A stretch of 64,000 nt of DNA from Roseiconus lacunae (GCF_008312935.1 NZ_VSZO01000002.1:248001-312000); one strand, 5' to 3'. Shown: positions 28,068 to 38,319, numbered from the stretch's first letter. A program made the numbers and translations. Notes: generated from the letters alone by a model not told the origin.

Positions 28068-29123
28068 TCAACGTTGAACGGAAATCTTAAATGGCGGGAT
28101 GTCGCTCGGGGCGAGGGCGGCATCATCGATGTTAACGCCTGCTTCGATCGCGCCGGCATGGTTAAGAAACGGGTTGTCTCGCAGCGAATCGATTGCGTCT
28201 AAACTGACAAACTGAACAGAGCCGTTTTCATAGAGAACGTTGATCCCTCGTTCGCCGTGAGCATAACGTGTGGTCGCCATGCCATTGGCGTCTCGACCGA
28301 TCACCGGTGAATCCGCCATCACGGCAAACGTCGCCCGGCCTTCGTACTGGGGTGACGAGTAGCCTTGATCGCCGATCACGCCAAGGTTGTAGGCGTAATG
28401 ACCGCCGGCATATTGTTGAACCGATTGCAGCTGATTGACAGACAACTGGTGCAGTTCACCTGCCGTCGGCAGCCGATACGCTCCCGCGGTGTTCGGTTTA
28501 CTGATGACGGCCTGAGGCTGCGTGGGCACGTCCATCGACGGGCACCACTGAGGTTGGTCGTCGGGCAACAATCCGACGTCATGTAGTCGGATCGCATAGA
28601 CCCCGGCAAACGCTTCGGGCCCCGACGGTTGGACTTGAGGCAATCGCCCTTGATGATCCTGGGTAACATATTGCAGCAACGCCGTGCCGAGAGACCGCAG
28701 ATTGTCTTGACAAGCAGCCTTGCGAGCCTGAAACCGACCGGCCGCGATCGTTGGCAACAACAGCGCCAATAGCGTCGCCACCGACAAAAGGCCTCCGATC
28801 GAGTCGACGACGTTCCAGCGACTCGTCGGCCGTGTAGATTCACGTGACAACTCGACGTCACTGAGTGTCACCGGATAGTCGCGACCGACGGCTTCGTCAC
28901 TCGTCGGTGGTATCCCCTCGGGGATCGCAGCCATCGTCCGGGCAAGCAGATCTTCACTTGGTGGCTCGATCGCTTCGAACCCGTCTTCGAGCGGACGGAG
29001 GCTACGTTCAAGTCGCGCCAGTTCCGCTTGCCCCTCGGGATTGTCCTTCAACCACTCCGAAACACGCTGCATCTCGTCGGGTTCGAGTGCGCCAAGAAGG
29101 TAACCAAGCAGGTCTTCGTGCAT
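28068..29123 (-). CDS. Membrane anti-sigma factor fused to a DUF1559/pseudopilin-like domain
   Basis: A 351-residue protein in three parts. Residues 1-~70 look like a planctomycete anti-sigma N-terminus, without a zinc-finger motif (MHEDLLGYLLGALEPDEMQR, then WLKDNPEGQAELARLERSLR). A single membrane helix spans ~109-129. Just after it, the sequence ARKAACQDNLRSLGTALLQY, then GRLPQ, closely resembles the start of DUF1559 proteins after their prepilin helix. The C-terminal ~60 residues contain HGERGINVLYENGSVQFV, an H-X10-NG variant of the DUF1559 H-X9-DG motif. The likely role is to hold the ECF sigma factor encoded upstream (29593-30294) in the cytoplasm and release it on an outside signal. 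Both genes are on the minus strand, 469 bp apart. Confidence 0.72.
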   Translation of the reverse strand: MHEDLLGYLLGALEPDEMQRVSEWLKDNPEGQAELARLERSLRPLEDGFEAIEPPSEDLLARTMAAIPEGIPPTSDEAVGRDYPVTLSDVELSRESTRPTSRWNVVDSIGGLLSVATLLALLLPTIAAGRFQARKAACQDNLRSLGTALLQYVTQDHQGRLPQVQPSGPEAFAGVYAIRLHDVGLLPDDQPQWCPSMDVPTQPQAVISKPNTAGAYRLPTAGELHQLSVNQLQSVQQYAGGHYAYNLGVIGDQGYSSPQYEGRATFAVMADSPVIGRDANGMATTRYAHGERGINVLYENGSVQFVSLDAIDSLRDNPFLNHAGAIEAGVNIDDAALAPSDIPPFKISVQR

Positions 29124-29592
29124 AGAATGAACGGTGGGATTGTCGGTCGGTGGGCGACTTCACCAAGCTACCAAACTTCACCGAAGCGTTCGCTTTCGGT
29201 TGATGATAGCGAGTGGTTAAGACGCAAGTCAGCAGGAACGCTCTACGATTCGTTTTTCAGTGACTCGTGTTACCAAGGCTTTGCCTTCACTTGATTCCGC
29301 CATCTCCGACCTGGCTTCCACGAAGGATTCCAGCGAAATGGGTTGTTCCAGTTCGACTTGGGACTTAGCCACGGTTGCGTATCAATCGTTGGGGCTGGTC
29401 CCCATTGGCTGATTGATCACACCCAACGATCGAATCGAAACGAAGCGATTAGCTAAAATTGCCGAAAGCCTCGACGGCCTCCACTAGGAACAAGAACCTA
29501 AGCTGTGACAAAGGACTGGTTATTTTGCATACGAAGCGTTGCCGGCAATGGTTCGAGCCGATGGGGAAAACCGACTCCGAAGCGACTTTAGT
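29124..29592. promoter_or_regulatory. Gap between ECF sigma and anti-sigma genes, with inverted repeats
   Basis: No gene is seen in these 469 bp. A 9-bp inverted repeat, ATCGTTGGG (29385-29393) and CCCAACGAT (29422-29430), flanks 28 bp that contain GGGG and CCCC blocks. It may be a transcript end after the sigma gene, or an operator for a separate anti-sigma promoter. Confidence 0.35.
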
Positions 29593-30294
29593 TTATTCGT
29601 CGGTCGGCACGTCGTGGGAATCTTCCCACATCACGCCGAGGCGCTGGACGGCGGCGTGAAGGCGACTTTTGACGGTTCCAACCGGGATCCCCAGTACGTC
29701 GGCGGCTTCACGGTACTTGAGGCCTTGGTAGTAAACCAACTGAATGACTTGTTGCATTGGTTCACCAAGCGACTCGATGGACTGTTTCATCCAGTGGCCG
29801 TTCTCCTGGTCCGAAGCCGCGGCGAGTGGGTCGGGGGTACCGCCGACAAGTTTTTCGGCCCAGCTCGCATTGCGTTGTTCGGAGTCATTGGGCGTGCGAT
29901 CCAAGCTGACCATGCGGTGTCGCTTGTTGCGCCGCTGGACGTCGATGGCCTGATTGGTTGCAATCGCATACAGCCAGGGGCGAAAACGCCGAGCACTATC
30001 GAATTGATGAGCCTTCAAATGGACTTGCAAGAACGTTCCTTGGAAAGCGTCCTCGGCCATTTCGACGCCACCGATGTAACGCCGCAGGTAACTGTATATT
30101 TCCCGCTGGTAACGCTGCATCAACTGGTCAAAGAATGAACGATTGCCCGTTTCCCGGTAGGCAGCCAGCAACGATTCATCGCTGAGTTCGTTTCGCTCGT
30201 CGGCAGAGAGCTGCTGGAGCGATGAAATGTCCGATGCCTTCCGCGTCGATTCGATCAATGCATTCGAACGTGGCAGTGCAGATGAAGCGGACAT
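29593..30294 (-). CDS. ECF-type RNA polymerase sigma factor
   Basis: From ATG 30294 it has 233 residues; a TTG at 30408 would extend it. Region 2 is clear: FFDQLMQRYQREIYSYLRRY, AEDAFQGTFLQVH (core-binding and -10 recognition) and RPWLYAIATNQAIDVQRR. Region 4 has QLVYYQGLKYREAADVLG then IPVGTVKSRLHAAVQRL, the -35-binding helix-turn-helix. It lacks sigma regions 1 and 3, as expected of the ECF class, and has a ~40-residue N-terminal tail. The next minus-strand gene encodes a membrane anti-sigma protein, so activity is probably set by an envelope signal. Target promoters are unknown. Confidence 0.9.
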   Translation of the reverse strand: MSASSALPRSNALIESTRKASDISSLQQLSADERNELSDESLLAAYRETGNRSFFDQLMQRYQREIYSYLRRYIGGVEMAEDAFQGTFLQVHLKAHQFDSARRFRPWLYAIATNQAIDVQRRNKRHRMVSLDRTPNDSEQRNASWAEKLVGGTPDPLAAASDQENGHWMKQSIESLGEPMQQVIQLVYYQGLKYREAADVLGIPVGTVKSRLHAAVQRLGVMWEDSHDVPTDE

Positions 30295-30597
30295 TGGAAA
30301 AGCCTGAGAAAGAAAAGCGGAGAATTCGTCGAGTGTCGATGAAAAACCTTCAACAAGGGAAACCAACACTCCATAACACGCGTACTGCGTGCGCGTAACC
30401 CGCCGCAAGCAGCACGGAATCCTGGTGCCCTGTTGCTACGCATTATCTCGTCAATTGGCTCGGTGGTCAAAGCGATTTTTCGGGAATTAGCCAGACTCGT
30501 GGTCCGGAACGACTGGTTGAATGGCGACTTCGGGGCTACAACGCGATAGCAAAAGGAAATTCGCTTCCGGAAAGGCCCCGATCCCAGAGGATGAACC

Positions 30598-32346
30598 TTG
30601 GAATTATCGAGCGATTCGAACTCAGGAGGCTCCATCGAGGACAAGCCCCCCTCCGACGAACCGGTCGGTGCAGGTCCCTCAGAATCGCCGATGCTCGGCT
30701 CGCCAACTCCGCCGACTGCCTGGGGTGGATACCGGTGGCTGACACCCGGTGATGTGAACGCGTTTTTCGGGCTAATGCTAGACAACCTGACGGGACTATT
30801 TTTGGTTGTCATTTTGCTGTCTGGCTTCGGTTTCCCGACGGACTTCGCCATCTCTGCATTGATCCCGGGAACCGCACTCGGCGTCTTGATCGGCGATTTG
30901 GCGTTCGTTTACTTCGCGTTTCGTCTCGCCAAGAAAAAACAATCCAGCGACGTGACAGCGATGCCTCTCGGATTGGATACACCGAGTGTGTTTGGGATCT
31001 CGCTATTGATACTTGGCCCGTCATTCGTCCAAGGCGTCGATACGCTGGGGCTATCACCAGAGGCGGCAGCGCGGCGAACGTGGCACATCGGTATCTGGTG
31101 TATCGTGATGAGCGGTCTCTTAAAGTTGGCGATGGCGCCGGCGACCAATTGGGTTCGGCGGGTGATTCCCCGAGCGGGCTTGCTTGGGTCGCTTGCCGCG
31201 ATCGCGTTGGCACTGATCAGCTTCTTTCCGCTGACCGAGATTTTGGCGCAGTCACTACCTGGGTTTCTTGCCCTGTCGATTGTCTTGACGACGCTTATCG
31301 CACGAATTCCGTTACCGAAAAATATCCCAGGAACCTTGGGAGCTTTGATTGTCGCCGGCTTGGTGTATTACTTGATGTGCGGGCTGGGAATCGAAGGCTA
31401 TCACTTTCCCACGATCAGTGAAATCGAGTGGTTGCCGACCGCTTGGATGGAGGCGACGTCGGGAAGTTGGTTAGGTGCGTTTGCCGACGCGTTGCCTTAC
31501 TTGCCAATCGCACTGCCGTTTGCGATCGCTACGGTCGTCGGGGGAATTGACTGCACCGAAAGCGCCGCCGCGGCGGGCGACGACTATCACACCCCGACGG
31601 TGGTCGGTGTCGAAGCCGTCGCGACTTTGTTGGCCGGACTGTGCGGTGGCGTGATCCAGACCACGCCATACATTGGACATCCGGCTTACAAAGCGATGGG
31701 CGGACGAGCGGGCTACACGCTGGGAACCGCACTGGTCATTGGTAGCGCCGGATTACTCGGCTACTTCACGTTTCTAAATGACGTGATTCCTAAGCCAGCC
31801 GTCTTGCCGATCTTGGTTTTCATTGGATTGGAAATCACCGCACAAAGTTTTTCGGCGACTCCCAAGCGACATTATGCTGCGGTCGCGATCGCTTGTTTGC
31901 CCGCCCTCGCTTCGCTGGTATTTAACTTTTGCGATCGAATCCTGAGCGACCCCGCACTCGGCAGAGCGGGACTGTCCCTGGCTGATTTAAGCCCGCCGTT
32001 CCAAGAGGCGTTCGGAGTAATCACCATGCTTGCCAGTGGGTTTATCCTGACCAGCCTGTTGTGGGCCTGGGGACTCGCCGCGGCCATCGACCGGCGCTTA
32101 CGTGTCGCCGGCGGTGTGTACTTGGCGTGCGGGTTGTTTACGCTGGTGGGACTGATGCATTCGCCGTTACAAGGCAATCGCCTATTCGTCCCCTTTGGTC
32201 CCGACAGCTGGGGCGAACTGGTGCTCGGTGGCGAGTACCAAGAACGCGTGTTTGAATTTGCCGCCGGATACGCCGTCGTTGGCGTGCTGTTCCTGATCTG
32301 GGATCGTTTTGTCGACACCACGACGATCGCCGGCGATCACGAGTGA
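30598..32346 (+). CDS. NCS2/AzgA-like permease (purine/xanthine-uracil permease superfamily)
   Basis: A 582-residue inner-membrane protein with about 13 hydrophobic helices after a ~45-residue proline-rich cytosolic tail. The start is TTG at 30598, supported by AGAGG at 30586-30590 with a 7-nt spacer; the next in-frame ATG is 31 codons in. The TM8 region GGIDCTESAAAAGDDYHT and following GLCGGVIQTTPYIGHPAY correspond to the substrate-binding core of NCS2/AzgA carriers (the acidic residue after TM8 and the Q-T-T segment). AzgA-type proteins move hypoxanthine, guanine or adenine with H+; the substrate here is unproven. A related group of uncharacterised planctomycete permeases is the alternative. 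A small membrane protein gene follows on the same strand after 122 bp. Confidence 0.7.
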   Translation: MELSSDSNSGGSIEDKPPSDEPVGAGPSESPMLGSPTPPTAWGGYRWLTPGDVNAFFGLMLDNLTGLFLVVILLSGFGFPTDFAISALIPGTALGVLIGDLAFVYFAFRLAKKKQSSDVTAMPLGLDTPSVFGISLLILGPSFVQGVDTLGLSPEAAARRTWHIGIWCIVMSGLLKLAMAPATNWVRRVIPRAGLLGSLAAIALALISFFPLTEILAQSLPGFLALSIVLTTLIARIPLPKNIPGTLGALIVAGLVYYLMCGLGIEGYHFPTISEIEWLPTAWMEATSGSWLGAFADALPYLPIALPFAIATVVGGIDCTESAAAAGDDYHTPTVVGVEAVATLLAGLCGGVIQTTPYIGHPAYKAMGGRAGYTLGTALVIGSAGLLGYFTFLNDVIPKPAVLPILVFIGLEITAQSFSATPKRHYAAVAIACLPALASLVFNFCDRILSDPALGRAGLSLADLSPPFQEAFGVITMLASGFILTSLLWAWGLAAAIDRRLRVAGGVYLACGLFTLVGLMHSPLQGNRLFVPFGPDSWGELVLGGEYQERVFEFAAGYAVVGVLFLIWDRFVDTTTIAGDHE

Positions 32347-32468
32347 ACGCCGCGGGACACTTAAAAGGCCCCGTGCGAAATCCGCAAACCGGACACGGCA
32401 GACGCGTGCGGCATACGAACTAGAATGCATCGCTTTTCGGAAAGGCTTGCGAACACAAACAGGATGTC

Positions 32469-32822
32469 ATGGGAAAGCGGCGTGAAGAGATTGATCCGCG
32501 ACGGATGCTAACGCTGATCGCTGCGATCGGGATGCTTTCGGCGGCCCTAGCGGCTTATTGGTTTTCAGATTCCAGCTCGGGAACGTTTTTCAGTGCGGCA
32601 CTCGGCCGCGTTGGACTCGTGCTTGCCGCGTTGTGGTTGGCCTGGCCATCGCTGAAACGGCCCGCAAAGTGGTTGCCCGCCAGTGTGCCGGTGATCGGCG
32701 TTTGTGCGTTAATCGTGATCGCCGCACAACCGCGATTAATCTTGCCAGCGATCCCGTTGGTGGGAGCACTGATCACGCTTTCAACTGTGATCAGTGCGAT
32801 GCGGAAAAAGCCCAAGAGGTAG
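32469..32822 (+). CDS. Small membrane protein, unknown function
   Basis: A 117-residue protein with a basic N-terminus (MGKRREEIDPRR) and three or four hydrophobic helices, the last two at ~70-105, ending in a basic RKKPKR tail. AGGA lies 6 nt before the ATG, a good ribosome site for this window. The family is not recognised. It follows the NCS2-like permease and precedes the convergent rpoD gene. No function is proposed. Confidence 0.7.
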   Translation: MGKRREEIDPRRMLTLIAAIGMLSAALAAYWFSDSSSGTFFSAALGRVGLVLAALWLAWPSLKRPAKWLPASVPVIGVCALIVIAAQPRLILPAIPLVGALITLSTVISAMRKKPKR

Positions 32823-32897
32823 ATTGCCAAATCGAGTGTAACCGTTTGGACAGCTCCACGTTTCCCACCAACAGTCGTTCGAAAGCTAAATCAAGCA

Positions 32898-33000
32898 ACC
32901 GGCGTTCGAAGACAGTACGTTCGAAGACACTGCGATCGACGTGCGTAATCTTGCCGCAACGTGTTCGCTTCATCCTCCGCTAGAAGGCCTCCGCTAGAAG
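32898..33000. repeat. Two short tandem repeats before the rpoD stop
   Basis: GTTCGAAGACA recurs with a 16-18 bp period around 32904-32930. CCTCCGCTAGAAG occurs at 32974-32986 and 32988-33000 (13 bp, period 14). Both lie in the 189-bp convergent gap. Confidence 0.65.
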
Positions 33001-33011
33001 TTCGCGCGGTT

Positions 33012-34589
33012 CTAAACCGGTTCGCCGCCTTCCATCAGGGCGAAGTCGGCACCGTCCAAGAAGCTCGCCAAAGATTTCGAACGGTAGGGCTGTTGCAGTT
33101 TGCGAACTGCCTTGCTTTCGATCTGTCGCACACGTTCACGAGTGACCTGGAAGATTCGCCCGACTTCTTCGAGCGTGTACGTGTAGCCGTCGGCCAAGCC
33201 ATAACGCAGACGCAAGATTTCTCGCTCGCGGTAGTTCAGGGTTTCCATCGCTTGGTTGATCTGAGCCTTCAACGCTTGGCGATTGGTTTCCAACAACGGA
33301 TCGTCGTCACGGTGGTCTTGCAAGAACTCGCCAAAGACGCTGTCTTCGTGATCGCCGACGGGCTGGTCAAGCGAAAGCGGTTGACGACTCATCTTCAAGA
33401 TCACGCGAGTGTCTTCCAAGCTCAAACCGCTGCGAGCACAAACTTCTTCGGCGGTGGGTTCGCGGCCATATTCTTGAACTAGATCACGGGTGATCTGACG
33501 GATCTTGTTCATCGTGTCGATCATGTGAACCGGGACGCGGATGGTGCGACTTTGGTCGGCGATCGCTCGGGTGATTGCTTGGCGAATCCACCAAGTCGCG
33601 TAGGTGCTGAACTTGTAACCACGGGCGTGCTCGAATTTGTCGACCGCTCGCATCAGGCCGGTGTTGCCCTCTTGGATCAAATCCAGGAAAGACAATCCAC
33701 GGTTACGGTATTTCTTAGCGATCGAGACGACCAATCGAAGGTTACCCGCCGACAGGACTCGCTTGGCCGCTTCGTAGTCATCACGCAGGGCGATGCACTT
33801 GTTGACGCGACGTTGCAGCGTCATCGGCGATTCGAAAGTCATTCGCATCAGGTAGTGCAATTCGCTCTTCAGTTCCGCTTCGCTGGGTACGCCGGGTTTG
33901 CCGGCGATACCGCCCTGCGTCAATTGCTGATGGATTTCCATCATGCGACGGGCAGACTTTTTCAGCTTGTCGAACATTGGCTGCAGCTTGCCGGTACGCA
34001 GGTTCATTTCTTCGACCAAGCGAACGGCCTTGTTGCGACGGACGACCAAGTTCTTCCAAGCGGCTCGGCGTTGACGCAGAGGCAAACGCTTGTTGATCGC
34101 GGTGAAGTAGTCCGCCTTGTTTTGCTTCAGCAGGACTTCCAGCGTACGGACGTTCGGCACGATCCGCTGCATGATCGCTTTTTTCTCGGCCGCGTTGGTC
34201 ACGCTGACTTCGATCGTTCGGTCGAGTCGCAGTTGTTTGTCGCGAACTTGTTGGAGCAACTTCAACGCACCTTGCAACATGAAGTCGGTCGCCAGCATGC
34301 AGTGGCGATACTTATCGCGGGTGAATTCGATTTGCTTAGCCGCCGAGACTTCTTGGTCGCGGGTCAGCAAGGGGATTTGGCCCATCTGCATGAGGTACAT
34401 GCGAACCGGGTCTTCGGTCGGGTCGGCGTCCATGTCCAGCTCGTCGCCCATGCCACGGGTGTCGACGGTCATTTCTTCGGCGTGCTGGTCTGCGAATTCT
34501 TCGCCCATCACGCGAGAGCGTCGATCGACCGATTCCTCGGCGGCGAAAGCATCGTCTTGTAAGCTGCGACCGCTGATCTTGTTACCCAT
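33012..34589 (-). CDS. rpoD: Housekeeping RNA polymerase sigma-70 factor
   Basis: The start at 34589 is set by AGGAAAGG about 5 nt upstream; it gives 525 residues (an ATG at 34688 would add 33). Region 1.2 is [20 protein letters not shown] (~61-80). A ~200-residue non-conserved insert follows, then region 2 ([53 protein letters not shown]), region 3 ([19 protein letters not shown]) and region 4 ([35 protein letters not shown]). These recognise standard -10 and -35 promoters. The acidic N-terminal tail is short and lacks a clear region 1.1. Monocistronic: convergent with the small membrane protein, divergent from glnE. It could be a principal-like paralog, but full conservation favours the main sigma factor. 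Confidence 0.93.
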   Translation of the reverse strand: MGNKISGRSLQDDAFAAEESVDRRSRVMGEEFADQHAEEMTVDTRGMGDELDMDADPTEDPVRMYLMQMGQIPLLTRDQEVSAAKQIEFTRDKYRHCMLATDFMLQGALKLLQQVRDKQLRLDRTIEVSVTNAAEKKAIMQRIVPNVRTLEVLLKQNKADYFTAINKRLPLRQRRAAWKNLVVRRNKAVRLVEEMNLRTGKLQPMFDKLKKSARRMMEIHQQLTQGGIAGKPGVPSEAELKSELHYLMRMTFESPMTLQRRVNKCIALRDDYEAAKRVLSAGNLRLVVSIAKKYRNRGLSFLDLIQEGNTGLMRAVDKFEHARGYKFSTYATWWIRQAITRAIADQSRTIRVPVHMIDTMNKIRQITRDLVQEYGREPTAEEVCARSGLSLEDTRVILKMSRQPLSLDQPVGDHEDSVFGEFLQDHRDDDPLLETNRQALKAQINQAMETLNYREREILRLRYGLADGYTYTLEEVGRIFQVTRERVRQIESKAVRKLQQPYRSKSLASFLDGADFALMEGGEPV

Positions 34590-35208
34590 GAACCTTTCCT
34601 CTGAAGCCGGACTAGAACACTCGATTTGGTCCGGGAGGGTTTCAGCATCCGCGATGCCGATACTGCCGCTAGGGATGGCAACGATCATTGCAACCTGTTG
34701 TGGGGAAAGAGTTTAGGCGAGCGAAAAGCCACCGGCCGCGGCGTGGGGTGTTTCGGAAAGCACACAACCGGGTGTTGCAAAAACTCAACCTAAGAGGCGA
34801 CAAGTCGTCGGCGTGGGGAACAAACGACGGCCGAACATTTCGCTGACAGGCCTCTGGCGAGCAACGAGTGTCCTTGATCCCGGTCAAGTCGGTGGCAGAC
34901 AAACGTAGGTCATCGGACACGGACTTAACGGAAAACCCTCAAGGATTTAGACTAGAAGTCCAATTTCGAGTTCCCTCGAATCTCTGCGGTGTTCCTGATT
35001 TGGCGGCACTTCGGATTTCGCAGAGTTGCCGATTTTTTGTGAAGTCGTCCCGCAACCGGTCGTTGCATCAATTCATCAACGGCCCGCCAACCCGAGGGGG
35101 TAAAATCCCTTTGGGGACGAAATCACGCCTCGGCACGATGGCTCACCCGAGACGGTTCAGCCAAAATAGTCGTTCACCGCCCGTTCTCCTTTCAACGTCG
35201 AGCCGTCC
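34590..35208. other. Divergent rpoD-glnE promoter region
   Basis: About 620 bp without a convincing gene. A small perfect hairpin (TTCGAG at 34966-34971 with CTCGAA at 34976-34981, TTCC loop) is present. Promoters of rpoD and glnE must lie here or nearby. No tRNA-like fold is seen. Confidence 0.35.
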
Positions 35209-38200
35209 GTGCAGTCGCCCCCCCGCTCAAACGCCGATTCTGCAGGCCAGTTTTCTGAAGACGAGTTCGCTTGGATTGAGCCCGGGCGGTTTACCAATTG
35301 GACGACCGCGCGTCATCACCTCGAAGCGATCTGGAACTGTGGTGCGCCAACCGATTTGCTGACCATGCTGCGCGAACGGTTGCTGCAGCAGCTCGCCAGC
35401 TTGGTGGATTTCGATGCCACGATTTCCAACTTGGATCGATTCATCGCCGCCAGCCGTTCGCCAACGTCACTGCTAGCGCTCTTTGAACGCGATGAAAAGG
35501 CACTCTCGACGTTGCTACAAGTCTTCTCAACGAGCCAAACACTGGCCAACCGATTGATCGCTGATCCGGAAAGCTTTGATCTGCTCCGTGCCAGCGACGG
35601 CCAACCGGCCGAGCGAGCGTACTTGGTCGACGAACTGGTCGCAGAATTGGCGACGATCGAAAGTCCGAGTCGAGCAGCATTAGCGATCCGAAAGTTCTCC
35701 AGCCGGGAAACCGCGCGGATTGCTTACGGAGAATTTGTCAGCGACATGAGTCCCGAGCACGTCGGCGAACAGTTGGCGTTCGTCGCCGACGCAATCCTGG
35801 AAGCCGCGTTAGCATTCACGCTTCGGCGAATCGAATCACAAAATCGCACGCCGATGCGAAGCGATGGCCAATCGATCAAGTTCGCAATCATCGGGCTCGG
35901 TCAACTCGGTGGAACCGAAATGGGTTACGGCAGCCCGCTGGAAATCATGTTTCTTTACGATGCGATCGAAGAGAAAAGCGAATCCCACCGAACGTATGTC
36001 GAACAAGTGGTTTCCGATGTGATCGCATTGACCGATTCCGAGGAAACGGCGGCGCTTAGTATCAGAGTCGATCACTCGTTTCGTCCGCTTGGCGAAGCTT
36101 ATCTGATCGGTAGCGGCGACCTCATCGCAAAGCGACTTGAATCTGACGGCCGGACTTGGCAACGAATCGAGATGATCAAGGCGCGCGTCGTTGCCGGAGA
36201 CCAGGGCCTGGGTAATGACTTGATCCAACGACTACAGCCTTGGATTTATCGTCGCTTCATGAGTCGACGTGACTTCGGTGACATTCGCTCGCTACGAAAA
36301 AAACTGCAGCGACGATTCGAATCCGGCACGGTCGAAGGCGATGACGTCTACCTCGCCCCCGGCGGTCGTCGTGACGTTGAGCTGATGATGCGTTTTCTAC
36401 AGCTTCTCCATGGCGGAGAGATCTCGTCCGTCCGTGTCGGTAACACCTACGAAGCGATAGCCAGCTTGGAACGCGAAGGTTGCTTGACCCATCAGGAATC
36501 AAGCTTGTTGACCAGGGGTTATGCGCGGCTCTGTCGATTGCAGCATCTGTTATCGGTGATGACCGGCCAACACACACGTTGCCTACCACATGATGAATCG
36601 ATGCGTCGCCGACTCGCTTGGCACCTGGGGGTTCGCGGTGACGACGGAACGGTCGGCGACTTGTCGCGATTTCAAAGCCAGTTACAAGAAACGTTCGAAC
36701 TGAATCGAAAGGTCCTTAACCACTTGATGGTCGATGCGCCCAAGGGCGACGACGGTGACGAGCTAGAAGATTACGCTGCCGAAACCGAACTGGTGCTCGA
36801 CCCGGCGCCTGACGAAGAACTTGTCCGGCAAACTCTGATCCGACATTCGTTGACCGACATCGATCAGGCCATGGTCAACATTCGAGCGTTGTCGACCGAA
36901 TCGGTACGGTTTCTCTCACGCCGCCGCTGCCATCACTTTTTCGCTTCCTTAGCCCCCAAGCTTTTAGCCGAAATCGCCAAGACCCCCGACCCAGATCGAA
37001 CCCTGCAAACGCTCGCCGAAGTTGCCGATTCGCTTGGCGGCAAAAGCAGCCTGTGGGAACTGCTCAATACCAACCGGGCAACACTTGAATTAATGGTTCG
37101 CATGTGTGCCGCGACGCCGTACCTGAGTGATCTGCTGATCGAAATGCCGGGGATGATCGACGAACTGATCGATTCACTGTTAATGAATCGACTCCCGTCG
37201 GCGGACCGCCTGGATGCCAAGTCCATCGACCTCTGTCGGCGTGCGACGGATATCGACGTGGTGCTGCACGGCTTTAAAAGCAGCGCCCATTTGATGATCG
37301 GTGTTCACGACATTCTCGGCAAGGAATCACTCGAAGACTTGCTCGCCGCCCTCGGCGATGCCGCCGAAGCGGCCTTACGACGAACGATCGAGTTCGAACA
37401 GGAGCAATTGGCGGCCCGATTTGGCGACCCCGTCGACGCGGACGGTGAACCGGCCGACTTGATCGCCGTCGCGATCGGCAAGTTCGGCGGACATGAACCG
37501 AATTATCGAAGCGATTTGGATGTCGTGTTTTTGTATACCGACGAAGGAGAAACCCGGCGACGTGTCGGCGGGCCGCGAAAAACAGTCAGCAACGCCCAGT
37601 TCTTCAATATGTTGACCAAGGCTGTCGTTCGTCGGATCAATGAACCGCGTGACTTCGGCCAGCTTTACGAGTTGGACCGAAGTCTTCGACCGGCTGGTGA
37701 AGAAGGCGTCCTTGCCGTTTCGCTGGATCAATTTGCGATCCGATTCCGTCGTGGGATCGCGCCGCTTTGGCAACAAATGGCGCTCTGCAAGGCGCGCGCG
37801 GTTTCCGGAGGTCGACGCAAACGAGCCATCGCAAACGAACTGTTGCGGTCTATTCTAAAATCGGCAAAGTGGCGTCCGGCCATGCTCGGTGAGTTGGAAA
37901 CCCTTAGGATGCGAATCCAGGAAACGTCGAGCGATGAGAATATCAAGAGCGGCGTTGGCGGAACGATAGACATCGAATTCATCGCGCAGATGTTGACGCT
38001 GGCAAATATTGCCGAGTATGGCGATTCGATTCTCGCCACGGGGACACTCGCGTCGCTCGAACAACTTACCGCCGCCGGGGTGCTCGACGCGACAGACGCG
38101 GCAACGCTGGCGAAGAACTATCGAATGCTACGTGGAATCGAAGCCAACTTGTGTTTGATGAAGAACGAAGCGCGGCACGAACTTCCCCTCTCGGATTCCG

Positions 38201-38319
38201 GTAAACGCGACTTGGCCTATCTGATGCATCGCAACGATCATCGACAAATCGACGCCGAACTGGATGACGTGCGGCAATCGACCCGTCAGATCTTTGAGCG
38301 ATTGTTTGCGTCGTCGTGA
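35209..38319 (+). CDS. glnE: Glutamine synthetase adenylyltransferase GlnE with a degenerate N-terminal (deadenylylase) active site
   Basis: A 1,036-residue cytosolic protein from a GTG start. GlnE attaches AMP to glutamine synthetase with its C-terminal transferase domain and removes it with its N-terminal domain. The C-terminal site is intact: AIGKFGGHEPNYRSDLDVVF with the metal Asp pair D769/D771. The matching N-terminal motif is GLGQLGGTEMGYGSPLEIMF, where the Asp-x-Asp positions read P243 and E245. The GG-loop is kept, so the fold is present, but removal of AMP is predicted to be lost or weak. Helical linker and C-terminal PII-responsive segments look normal in length. Single gene, divergent from rpoD. 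Confidence 0.9.
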   Translation: MQSPPRSNADSAGQFSEDEFAWIEPGRFTNWTTARHHLEAIWNCGAPTDLLTMLRERLLQQLASLVDFDATISNLDRFIAASRSPTSLLALFERDEKALSTLLQVFSTSQTLANRLIADPESFDLLRASDGQPAERAYLVDELVAELATIESPSRAALAIRKFSSRETARIAYGEFVSDMSPEHVGEQLAFVADAILEAALAFTLRRIESQNRTPMRSDGQSIKFAIIGLGQLGGTEMGYGSPLEIMFLYDAIEEKSESHRTYVEQVVSDVIALTDSEETAALSIRVDHSFRPLGEAYLIGSGDLIAKRLESDGRTWQRIEMIKARVVAGDQGLGNDLIQRLQPWIYRRFMSRRDFGDIRSLRKKLQRRFESGTVEGDDVYLAPGGRRDVELMMRFLQLLHGGEISSVRVGNTYEAIASLEREGCLTHQESSLLTRGYARLCRLQHLLSVMTGQHTRCLPHDESMRRRLAWHLGVRGDDGTVGDLSRFQSQLQETFELNRKVLNHLMVDAPKGDDGDELEDYAAETELVLDPAPDEELVRQTLIRHSLTDIDQAMVNIRALSTESVRFLSRRRCHHFFASLAPKLLAEIAKTPDPDRTLQTLAEVADSLGGKSSLWELLNTNRATLELMVRMCAATPYLSDLLIEMPGMIDELIDSLLMNRLPSADRLDAKSIDLCRRATDIDVVLHGFKSSAHLMIGVHDILGKESLEDLLAALGDAAEAALRRTIEFEQEQLAARFGDPVDADGEPADLIAVAIGKFGGHEPNYRSDLDVVFLYTDEGETRRRVGGPRKTVSNAQFFNMLTKAVVRRINEPRDFGQLYELDRSLRPAGEEGVLAVSLDQFAIRFRRGIAPLWQQMALCKARAVSGGRRKRAIANELLRSILKSAKWRPAMLGELETLRMRIQETSSDENIKSGVGGTIDIEFIAQMLTLANIAEYGDSILATGTLASLEQLTAAGVLDATDAATLAKNYRMLRGIEANLCLMKNEARHELPLSDSGKRDLAYLMHRNDHRQIDAELDDVRQSTRQIFERLFASS

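Noticed and set aside
33525..34562. 345-residue plus-strand frame over rpoD
   Set aside because: Antisense shadow of rpoD, whose regions 1.2-4 are all recognisable.
34957..34985. tRNA-like TTCGAG-TTCC-CTCGAA hairpin between rpoD and glnE
   Set aside because: No acceptor, D-arm or anticodon arm around it; a lone 6-bp hairpin.
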